From Verrucomicrobia subdivision 3 bacterium UBA7542 (lineage in GTDB: Bacteria; Verrucomicrobiota; Verrucomicrobiia; Limisphaerales; UBA11358): a stretch of DNA of 12,439 nucleotides. The notes beneath the pieces are model-generated. The model was given only the letters and a program-made list of their open reading frames with translations. It searched no databases and had not been told where the DNA came from. This document shows, piece by piece, positions 5,889 through 12,439 of this stretch. Each line of letters starts with the position of its first letter. The first letter of the stretch is position 1. The translations under genes were made by a program, and so were the position numbers. The stretch covers positions 9,628 through 22,066 of the forward strand of contig DLMG01000388.1 of the NCBI GenBank assembly GCA_002479245.1, read 5' to 3'.

Positions 5889-6946
5889 TCACCAGCGGGC
5901 AACCGCCTGTTCTGCCGGTTTGTTGGGAGTGAACCGCGCGATAATAGCCGGACACCGTGCTTCTTCAAAAATCAGCTTCCGATAATCTGAAAGCTGAACG
6001 ACATGGTCTATTGAGAATCGCGCCAGCCAACCCGCCTGAAAATCGTTGGTGTTTTCATTCATAAACACCTTCGTCGGCAGAACCAGACAGGCGCGGCCAT
6101 CGTCCCGCAGGTGTGCCGAAACTTTCCACATGAAGCCGTGCGCGCTCTGCCGTTCGGGGAAAAAGTAGGCGCGGCGGGCCGCGTCGGATTTGGGAGCGTC
6201 AGCCAGATAAGGATTTGCGGCTGAGCAAAGCCAGCCTTCCATCACGGCGTCACGCTCCTGCCCGCGACCGATCCACGGCGGGTTGCCGATGACCAGATGA
6301 AAATCGGTCGGGAGCGGTAGATTCTTGGCGAAGAAATTATCCGCAAGGATCCGAGGCGTTTCTGTGTTCTTGAAACCTTTTTCCGGCGAGGCCAGCAGAG
6401 GCGGCAGAACGCGCTCGTTTTCACTCTCCAATACTTTCTTCAACTCCCAGATATCCGACGGTTTGAGCTGGTCGAACAAGGCGAGATATAAACTGAAACA
6501 AGTAATGCGGCAGGCGGTGGGGTTCAAGTCCACGCCCCAAAAATTTTTGCACAGAAATTCGCGCAAGGCAAAGGCGCGTTCCGCGTTCGACTTGCGAGGG
6601 TTTTTAAACCGCCACTCCTCGGCCATGCGATTGAACAGGATGACCAAAAAAATTCCCGACCCCACTGATGGGTCGAGGCATTTTTTATCGAGCAGCGTGT
6701 TCCATCCTTCCGTGGCTAAGTCCACCGTCATTTCGGCCAGATGCCGGGGCGTGTAGAACGAACCGGTTTGGTTCTGCTGCGCCGGATTTTCATTTCGCAA
6801 GAAACTTTCGTAGATGGCGCTGATGGTTTCAACCGGAATGAGACTGAAGTCGTAAACGGGAAAACCAAACGACCCCTGACCGGCTTCAACGCCGTTGAGG
6901 AAGTCGCGCAGGACGTTAATGTGCGACGCACGCACAACGCGGCTTC
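5889..6946 (-). pseudogene. DNA N6-adenine methylase fragment (restriction-modification type), both ends missing
   Basis: The open frame (GTG at 6935, 348 residues) is the catalytic core of an Eco57I/type IIG-like adenine methylase. The lead-in YDFSLIPVETISAIYESFL is followed by GSFYTPRHLAEMTVDLA (about 58-74). Motif I is DPSVGSGIF (88-96), the acidic strand is GVDLNPTAC (134-142), and the catalytic motif IV is NPPW (218-221). Family members normally have several hundred residues before this core and a target-recognition region after it. Here the protein starts a few residues into a helix next to the lexA gene and stops at NKPAEQAVARW, soon after the core. The core is not otherwise disrupted, so the deletion may be recent or a short product may still fold, but specificity would be lost. 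It overlaps the extended lexA frame by about 200 bases in another frame. Confidence 0.8.
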
Positions 6947-7564
6947 CTTCGCCCTTCGGATGAGCGCCTTGAACACTCCCTGAATCATCAACTCCTGGGC
7001 GGGGATGAGATCAGGATATTTCGGATTCTCGGCTTTGAGGTAAGGCTTGCCACTTTTGCGGAGAAACGTCTTCAACGTGCTTTCACCATCAACCAACGCA
7101 GCGACGATGTCGCCGTGGCGCGGTTCTGGACCGTGCTCCAGCACCACAATGTCTCCGTCGAGAATGTGCCGGCCAATCATCGAATCACCGGCCACTCGCA
7201 GGGCAAACGTGTTCCGCGTCGGCTTGAACCCGATGCTTTCAACGTCCACAGAAACGCAACCTTCGGCATCCTGCTCGCGCGTTTGGGGCAAACCCGCCGG
7301 AATTGAACCGAACAGCGGGATGTCCACCAGCCGGCTCCGCAACTTCGCCAGCGGGGAAATAACGCGCAAGGAGCGCGCTTTGCCGGCGTCAGATTCGAGA
7401 TAACCTTTCTGGCGCAACAGCCGTACATGTTCCGTCACGGAATTCAGGCTGCGAAAACCAAACTGATCGGCAATCTCCTGGTAGGTCGGCGTTGCGCCTT
7501 CCGTCCGTTGCCATTTCAGGATAAAATCAAGAATTTGCTGTTGTCTCCGGGTCAATTCAATCAT
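6728..7564 (-). CDS. lexA: LexA repressor with an aberrant C-terminal extension
   Basis: Residues 1-206 are a complete LexA. The winged-helix DNA-binding domain ends with GFRSLNSVTEHVRLLRQKG (about 36-54), keeping S39, N41 and E45 of the E. coli recognition helix. The Ala90-Gly91 self-cleavage bond sits in GSIPAGLP, with the catalytic S128 (AGDSM) and K165 (ESTLKTF). LexA represses DNA-damage genes and cleaves itself when RecA is active. Family members end near IQGVFKALIRRAK (residue 206, base 6947). Here no stop follows, and the frame runs 72 more codons to 6728 through the methylase fragment in the wrong frame, so the tail is junk-like (RTKPVRSTRPGIWPK at the end). The ATG at 7564-7562 touches the SOS box; no Shine-Dalgarno sequence is possible there. 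Activity with the tail is uncertain. An assembly error at the junction is an alternative. Confidence 0.93.
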   Translation of the reverse strand: MIELTRRQQQILDFILKWQRTEGATPTYQEIADQFGFRSLNSVTEHVRLLRQKGYLESDAGKARSLRVISPLAKLRSRLVDIPLFGSIPAGLPQTREQDAEGCVSVDVESIGFKPTRNTFALRVAGDSMIGRHILDGDIVVLEHGPEPRHGDIVAALVDGESTLKTFLRKSGKPYLKAENPKYPDLIPAQELMIQGVFKALIRRAKEAALCVRRTLTSCATSSTALKPVRGRLVFPFTTSVSFRLKPSAPSTKVSCEMKIRRSRTKPVRSTRPGIWPK

Positions 7565-7583
7565 ACTGTATATCCATACAGTA
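7564..7583. promoter_or_regulatory. SOS box (LexA operator) between lexA and the GIY-YIG nuclease gene
   Basis: On the minus strand the site reads TACTGTATGGATATACAGTA, a CTGT-N8-ACAG palindrome almost identical to the E. coli LexA consensus. It abuts the lexA ATG, sharing its first base, and lies 94 bases before the ATG of the divergent nuclease gene. It can therefore serve lexA autorepression and could control the nuclease gene as well. Confidence 0.93.
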
Positions 7584-7605
7584 TATCATCGGTGCCGGGT
7601 GTCAA
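7580..7605 (-). promoter_or_regulatory. Candidate lexA promoter
   Basis: A perfect TTGACA occupies 7605-7600. TATACT at 7585-7580 (5 of 6) is only 14 bases away; TACTGT at 7583-7578 has 16-base spacing but a poor match. Either would start transcription within about 10 bases of the lexA ATG, giving a nearly leaderless message with the operator over the -10 region. The exact promoter is not settled. Confidence 0.35.
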
Positions 7606-7677
7606 GGCTCAACGGCGGCGGAAAAGCTGCCGGTTCGGCTGGCGCTGCGCCCCGGTTTCAATTAAATCGTTGGTCGC

Positions 7678-8457
7678 ATGGGCCAGACGCTCCTTTTCCC
7701 GGACCCGAAGCCGCTCGATCAGCGGCTGGGAAGGAAGTTTTTCCGGAGAGCGCCGCAAAGGCCCGGCGTGTATTTGATGAAGGATGCCTGCGACAAAGTG
7801 CTCTACGTCGGCAAGGCGAAGGACCTGAAGCAACGGCTCAACCATTACCGTGTGGCCAATCCTGACCGGATGCCGCGCCGGCACCTCAAGATGGTGCGCG
7901 AAGTGGCCCGGATCGAATTTCAATTCTGCGCCAATGAAGCGGCCGCCCTGAAACGCGAATCGAAACTCCTGCGCTCGCTCAAACCGCAATTCAACCGAGC
8001 CGGCGTCTGGCCGGGAAAAACCAGATTCATCGCCTGGCGATTTGCGCAAGAGCATCTTGAACTCGCGGTAACGGACATGCCTGAACCCACTTGGCAACGT
8101 TTCGGCCCTTTGGGCGGTGGTTCCCGACATTTGCACCAGGCGCTCGCGCGGTTGTTGTGGCTGGCACTGAACCCGGCCCGCGCGTGCACAGAACTGCCAG
8201 CCGGTTGGATGCAGGGCTATCAAGCACAGCAGGTGATGATCGAATGCGGGCAATCGGTGCAGGAAGTTGCGGCGGCGTTGGCTGCGCTTTTCTGGCAATC
8301 GCCTGATGATATGTTGTTATGGCTCGGATCGCGTTTTTCCAAGCGGATTCATCCTTTCGAGCGTGCTATCATCGAATCGGAATTGGAAATTCTGAAAGAG
8401 TTTTCTGCGAAGCGAAAGCAAGCTTTGGAAGGCGGTCGGCAACTCGCGTTGCTGTAA
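7678..8457 (+). CDS. GIY-YIG endonuclease, UvrC N-terminal/Cho-like
   Basis: A 259-residue protein whose first half is the UvrC-type GIY-YIG nuclease domain: PGVYLMKD (29-36, the GIY element), VLYVGKAKDLKQRL (41-54, the YIG element with R53), and NEAAALKRESKLLRSLKPQFN (86-106) with the metal-binding E94 and closing N106. The rest (about 110-259) is a helical region without the UvrB-binding coiled coil or the helix-hairpin-helix pair of full UvrC. Size and layout resemble E. coli Cho, which makes the 3-prime incision at bulky lesions with UvrAB and is SOS-induced. The shared SOS box upstream and divergent lexA support a repair role. The ATG at 7678 leaves a 30-residue lead before the domain; no clear ribosome site is seen. 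Homing-type GIY-YIG function is unlikely, given the UvrC-like motifs. Confidence 0.87.
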   Translation: MGQTLLFPDPKPLDQRLGRKFFRRAPQRPGVYLMKDACDKVLYVGKAKDLKQRLNHYRVANPDRMPRRHLKMVREVARIEFQFCANEAAALKRESKLLRSLKPQFNRAGVWPGKTRFIAWRFAQEHLELAVTDMPEPTWQRFGPLGGGSRHLHQALARLLWLALNPARACTELPAGWMQGYQAQQVMIECGQSVQEVAAALAALFWQSPDDMLLWLGSRFSKRIHPFERAIIESELEILKEFSAKRKQALEGGRQLALL

Positions 8458-8600
8458 TGAGACCGTCAAGCTTCGCCTTCGAGCACTGAAAATGGATGAC
8501 AGCGAACATCTGTGGGCTGCCAAAAAATTCGCCGAATACACATCGCATAATCCATTGAATTTCAAACGTCACTGTGGTCCTCAGATGCGAGGTAAAGTTG

Positions 8601-10514
8601 TCAAAGCCTGCCATGATCAGTGACGCCTTGGAATTGAGCTGTTCCTTGCTCCGGCTGGGCACTGACAAATTCCTGATGCAGCCGGGCGTAAATTCCGGCC
8701 TGGTGCAACAAGCTTTCATGCGTGCCGCGCTCGACAATTCGTCCCTGGTCCATCACCAGGACCAAATCGGCTTTACGGATCGTGCTCAAGCGGTGGGCTA
8801 CGACGAACGCCGTCCGCCCGCGAAGTAATATATCCAGCGCCCGTTGCAACCGCGCTTCCGTGACGCTGTCAATCGCACTGGTCGCCTCGTCTAATACCAC
8901 GATGCGCGGGTTCACCAGCAGCGCGCGCGCGAAACACACCAGTTGCCGTTGACCAAAGGACAGTGACGTTCCCCGTTCCGCCACCCGCGTGTGCAGTTTC
9001 TGCGGCAGCGCGTCGAGCAAGTCGAGGCAATCCAGCGCTGCTAATGTCGCGCGCACGTCGGCTTCCGTTGCCTTTGGCCGGGCAAACCGGATATTGTCCA
9101 GCACCGAACCGGAGAACAGGAAATTATTCTGCTGCACACTGCCCATTTGCGATCGTAGTGAATCGCTGTTGACTTGGTTCAAGTTCAGGCCGTCCACCAG
9201 CACCTGTCCGTTGCCCGGCAGATAAAATTTCTGGAGCAAGCCCACGAGCGTCGTCTTGCCGCTGCCGGTGTGTCCCACCAGCGCCACCGATTGGCCCGGT
9301 TCGGCCACAAACGAAATGTCCTTGAGCACGGGCCGTCCCGGCTTGTATTCAAAATGCACCGCTTGAAATTCCACGCGCCCCTGGATGGCCGGCAACGGTT
9401 TCGCCGTCGCGGCGTCCTGCCATTCTGGTTTTTGATCCAGCATCCGAAACAATCGTTCCGCGCCCGCCATCGCCATGAATGCCTGATTCAATTGATTGCC
9501 GATGGCCTGCACCGGATCGAAAAATAAATTGGCGAGGAAAAAGAACATGACGAGGTCGCCGACTTCCATGTGCAGCCAGCCGTGCCAGCGCAGCGCGCCA
9601 AACGCGCCGAGCAGCGCCATCGCGCCGAGGAAAAGCTGGCTTTTCAATTGCAGCAGCGGCACAAACACCGCCGACGCCTGCGCGACGCCCACGTTGTTCT
9701 CACCATGCACATCAATCAACTTGCGGAAGAAGCCCTCATTGACATCATGCCGGACAAATGCCTGCGTCACGCGGATGCCGCTCACCGATTCGGCGAGCGT
9801 GGAAGCGACGCGGCTCCAGGATTCCTGCACCTTGCGCAGCCGCCGGCTCATTTCCTGTCGGTAGTTTTCATTCACCAACCAGATGACCGGCACCAGCAGC
9901 ACCATCAATGAAAAAAGCTTCCAGTCATACCACGCCATCAGCGCCGCCGAAGCCGTCATCTGCAATCCCTGCACCACCAGCACGAAAGCCACGTCCTGCA
10001 CGCCGGCGCGCACGCTGTCAATGTCCGAGGTCATCCGGCTGATGATGCGGCCAAATTTGGTCTGATTGAAAAACGACATCGGCATCGTCATCAATTTGGC
10101 AAACAGCTCCGACCGCATGTCGTGAACCACGGCCTCGCCCAATTCAAGCGCAAACCGCTGGCGGAAATGAAAATTCACCACCGTGAACAGCGCCAGGGCA
10201 AAATATCCCGCCGCAGACCAGTAAATTTCCGGCAAGTTGCGTCCAGAAATCGGCCCGTTGATCGTGCGGCCGATCAGCCACGCCAGCGCGGGAAGTTGCA
10301 AACCGCGCGTGAACGTCAAAATGAAAAGCCAGTTCCGCTTGGCGGCGTAAGGCTTCGTGTAACGGAAAATCCGGCGGATGAGCTTCGATTGCAGCGGCGC
10401 CTTGTCCGCTTCGCGTTCCTCCGTCGGATTGTAATAAGTGATCGCCTCGCGCTCCGAATGGCCTCCCTTCGCGACCGGGTCCGCTCCCGATTTATTTTCC
10501 GGTGGCGCGCTCAT
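8601..10514 (-). CDS. ABC exporter, fused permease and ATPase (canonical-site half of a heterodimer)
   Basis: A 637-residue MsbA-type half-transporter with a hydrophilic N-terminus (about 1-55), a six-helix membrane domain (about 60-345) and a nucleotide-binding domain. Walker A is GHTGSGKT (414-421), the Q-loop is around Q461-Q462, the signature is LSFGQ (518-522), Walker B is IVVLDE (538-543) with the catalytic E543, and the switch histidine is H574 (VAHRLS). The signature has Phe where Gly is usual. In a dimer with the upstream gene product, its own Walker A/B and His meet the partner's normal LSGGQ (intact site), while its LSFGQ faces the partner's altered site. The ATG overlaps the partner's stop (ATGA at 10514-10511). 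The cargo (lipid, drug or peptide) cannot be told from sequence. A variable, polar tail follows residue 618. Confidence 0.93.
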   Translation of the reverse strand: MSAPPENKSGADPVAKGGHSEREAITYYNPTEEREADKAPLQSKLIRRIFRYTKPYAAKRNWLFILTFTRGLQLPALAWLIGRTINGPISGRNLPEIYWSAAGYFALALFTVVNFHFRQRFALELGEAVVHDMRSELFAKLMTMPMSFFNQTKFGRIISRMTSDIDSVRAGVQDVAFVLVVQGLQMTASAALMAWYDWKLFSLMVLLVPVIWLVNENYRQEMSRRLRKVQESWSRVASTLAESVSGIRVTQAFVRHDVNEGFFRKLIDVHGENNVGVAQASAVFVPLLQLKSQLFLGAMALLGAFGALRWHGWLHMEVGDLVMFFFLANLFFDPVQAIGNQLNQAFMAMAGAERLFRMLDQKPEWQDAATAKPLPAIQGRVEFQAVHFEYKPGRPVLKDISFVAEPGQSVALVGHTGSGKTTLVGLLQKFYLPGNGQVLVDGLNLNQVNSDSLRSQMGSVQQNNFLFSGSVLDNIRFARPKATEADVRATLAALDCLDLLDALPQKLHTRVAERGTSLSFGQRQLVCFARALLVNPRIVVLDEATSAIDSVTEARLQRALDILLRGRTAFVVAHRLSTIRKADLVLVMDQGRIVERGTHESLLHQAGIYARLHQEFVSAQPEQGTAQFQGVTDHGRL

Positions 10515-12364
10515 AAATCCATGATCTGCAAAAGCGCGGTTTCGTGATACGGCCCCGGCTGATGAACCAATTCTGCGTGCGTGCCGGACTGCGTCAAGCG
10601 TCCGTTCTCCAACACCAAAATCAAATCCGCCCGGCGCAACAAACTCAACCGGCTGGACACGACAAAGGTTGTTCGCCCCATCATCGCCTCGCGCAAGGCG
10701 GACACGATTTCATTTTCCGTCCGCGCATCCACCGACGCCGTCGGGTCGTCGAGAATCAGAATCGGCGGCTGCAAGATCAACGCCCGCGCCAACGCCAGCC
10801 GCTGGCGCTGGCCGCCCGACAAATCCACGCCCGATTCACCCAGCACCGTTTCGTAACCATGCGGCAGCGCTGTGATAAACTCGTGCGCCGAAGCAATCCG
10901 CGCCGCGCGCTCAATCTGTTCCATCGTCGCGCGCGGATGGCCGAACGCGATGTTTGCCGCCACCGTGTTCGAAAACAAAAAACTTTCCTGATAAACAATG
11001 CCAATCTGCCGCCGGAACACGTCGAGGTTCAGCTCCCGCAAATCCTGTCCGTCCGCGAGAATTCGGCCTTGGTGCGGATCGTAAAATCGCGGAATCAAAC
11101 CGAGCAAGGTGCTTTTGCCCGTGCCGGTCATTCCGAAAATGCCGATCACCTGTCCCGGCTTCGCCGTAAACGAAATTTCCGTCAGCACCGGTTTTCCCGG
11201 CGTGTAGCCAAACGTCACCCTTTCAAAGGTAATCCGCCCCGTGAGCCGCGACGGTTTGATGGAGTCCGGCCGGCTTTGCACTTCCACCGGAGTGTCCAGC
11301 ACTTCAAACACGCGCCGCGCCGCCGCCAGACTTTGCTGCACCGAATTCGCGATGGTCGAGATGTTCGCCACCTGTCCCGTGAATTGCTGGAGCAAGCCCG
11401 CGAACACCACCAGCCCGCTGCCCAGCGGAATCCGCCCTTGCACATACAACCAGCCGCCGTAGGCAAACAAAATCACGAGGCTCAATTGCGACAGCATCTG
11501 CGTGCCGGGCGTGAACACCGACAAATCCCAGAAAATTTTTCGCTGCTGCGAGGACACCGTGTTGTTTGCTTCTTCAAACCGCCGGACCTGGTGCAATTCC
11601 GCGGCAAACCCTTTCACCGTCTGCATTCCGCGCACGCTTTCGCTGAACAGCAAAATCATGTTGTCCGTCAATTCGCGGTTGCGCAGGTAGCCCGGACGCA
11701 GCCGCCCTGAATAAAACTGCGCCAGCCACCACAACGGCAACGACACCGACAAACACGCGAGCGTCAGCGCCGGTTGAATCTGCCACATGAAAAATGCGTA
11801 GGCCGCCAGCGTCAGGATCATGTTCACGCCTTGCAACAGCACGCCGTCCACGAACAGCCGCGTGTTCTGCACGTCGCCCGTCACGCGGTTGAAAATGGAA
11901 TTGGAACCGTGAACATCGAAGAAGCTGAAACTCAACCGTTGCAACTTCGCATAAAGTTGGGCGCGTAACGTCGGCACGATTTCTCCCTGGGTCAGCCGCG
12001 CCGTGATCATGTTGTAGATGTATGTGAGCACCGCCCGAAACATTGCCAGCACCATGATCGCCACCGCTATCGCGGTGACAATTTGCAACGCTGACCATCC
12101 CGTCGGTGGGTTCCAGCCAAACGGATAGATCGGCGACGGCAAAGAGGAGTTGAGCGCCTGCCTGATGATGTCAATCACCACGCCCAGCAACTTGAGTCCC
12201 ATGATGCCGAACATCAGGATTATCAAGCTCAACACCACTGACCACACGCAATCCGCGCGAAAACGCCACGCTAACGCCAGTAAACGCCGAACCAGTTCAC
12301 TGCTGGAATACCGTTTGTCGGTTGCGTTGTTGTTGACTGTTCCAGGCGCTTTCAAAACATGCAA
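10511..12364 (-). CDS. ABC exporter, fused permease and ATPase (degenerate-site half of a heterodimer)
   Basis: A 617-residue half-transporter: membrane domain about 35-345, then a nucleotide-binding domain with Walker A GMTGTGKS (411-418), Q459, and a canonical LSGGQ (515-519). Two catalytic features differ from active sites. Walker B ends in D539-D540 (ILILDDPTAS), so Asp replaces the catalytic Glu. The switch histidine is replaced by Ser (VVSSRLS, S571). This is the pattern of the degenerate subunit in heterodimeric exporters such as TM287/288 or BmrCD, and the next gene supplies the other half. The start is TTG at 12364; no in-frame ATG exists before the first membrane helix, and another TTG at codon 4 is possible. 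An in-frame TAG lies upstream (12401-12403), so the gene is complete in the window. Confidence 0.92.
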   Translation of the reverse strand: MHVLKAPGTVNNNATDKRYSSSELVRRLLALAWRFRADCVWSVVLSLIILMFGIMGLKLLGVVIDIIRQALNSSLPSPIYPFGWNPPTGWSALQIVTAIAVAIMVLAMFRAVLTYIYNMITARLTQGEIVPTLRAQLYAKLQRLSFSFFDVHGSNSIFNRVTGDVQNTRLFVDGVLLQGVNMILTLAAYAFFMWQIQPALTLACLSVSLPLWWLAQFYSGRLRPGYLRNRELTDNMILLFSESVRGMQTVKGFAAELHQVRRFEEANNTVSSQQRKIFWDLSVFTPGTQMLSQLSLVILFAYGGWLYVQGRIPLGSGLVVFAGLLQQFTGQVANISTIANSVQQSLAAARRVFEVLDTPVEVQSRPDSIKPSRLTGRITFERVTFGYTPGKPVLTEISFTAKPGQVIGIFGMTGTGKSTLLGLIPRFYDPHQGRILADGQDLRELNLDVFRRQIGIVYQESFLFSNTVAANIAFGHPRATMEQIERAARIASAHEFITALPHGYETVLGESGVDLSGGQRQRLALARALILQPPILILDDPTASVDARTENEIVSALREAMMGRTTFVVSSRLSLLRRADLILVLENGRLTQSGTHAELVHQPGPYHETALLQIMDL

Positions 12365-12439
12365 AATGCCGCAGTTGGAATCCGCAATCGAATCAAAAAT
12401 CTACGGACCGCAGACGACGAATTGACTCAAGTTAAACAT

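Noticed and set aside
5725..5955. A 76-codon minus-strand frame crossing the end of the methylase fragment
   Set aside because: AT-rich, with no recognisable motif. It does not look like the missing methylase C-terminus, so I could not support a frameshift reading.
6728..6946. Reading the LexA tail as a new functional domain
   Set aside because: The same bases encode the conserved methylase lead-in (YDFSLIPVETISAIYESFL) in another frame, so the tail is an out-of-frame by-product.
8492..8623. A 43-codon plus-strand frame (MDDSEHLWAAKKFAEYTSHN and onward) between the nuclease and ABC genes
   Set aside because: Short, no ribosome site or known family, and it overlaps the end of the ABC gene. 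It fills most of the 143-base gap, in which I see no terminator or other feature.
12401..12439. A 12-codon minus-strand frame starting with ATG at the right edge (MFNLSQFVVCGP)
   Set aside because: Too short to tell from the tail of a gene outside the window or chance. No promoter or RNA feature was seen in 12365-12439.

Overview
The window reads as chromosomal DNA from a GC-rich, Gram-negative-like bacterium. I favour a Verrucomicrobiota (Pedosphaera/Limisphaerales-like) relative. The reasons are the weak Shine-Dalgarno signals, frequent TTG/GTG starts, many short GC-rich palindromic repeats and the mix of genes. This placement is an inference from style, not from a marker gene.

Layout. (1) 1-3091, minus strand: a tightly overlapping cluster of a soluble Ser/Thr protein kinase, an N-carbamoylputrescine amidase-type hydrolase (aguB-like), an RmlD-type SDR, and the N-terminus of a glutamyl-(Q-)tRNA synthetase running off the left edge. 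(2) 3092-4666: a divergent intergenic region, then on the plus strand an HU-family DNA-binding protein with a clear terminator, and a 2-dehydropantoate 2-reductase (panE). (3) 4667-5888: a palindrome-rich stretch holding two small overlapping unknown genes on the minus strand. They are bracketed by two related palindromic elements in opposite orientation. (4) 5889-8457: a DNA-damage region. A DNA N6-adenine methylase fragment lacking both ends abuts a lexA gene whose stop codon has been lost, so lexA reads about 72 codons out of frame into the methylase DNA. lexA and a divergent Cho/UvrC-like GIY-YIG nuclease gene share an E. coli-type SOS box that touches the lexA start codon. (5) 8601-12364, minus strand: two overlapping ABC exporter genes that look like one asymmetric heterodimer, with a degenerate site formed between them.

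Functional reading. The lexA/SOS box/GIY-YIG arrangement is a small SOS module in which LexA represses itself and probably a UvrC-like incision nuclease. The ABC pair has one canonical and one degenerate ATPase site, split between subunits as in known heterodimeric exporters. The most unusual theme is palindromic repeats, both between genes and apparently inside two conserved enzyme genes (the SDR and panE). There they are read through in frame as extra loops of about 20 residues. No rRNA, tRNA, CRISPR array or complete insertion sequence was seen.
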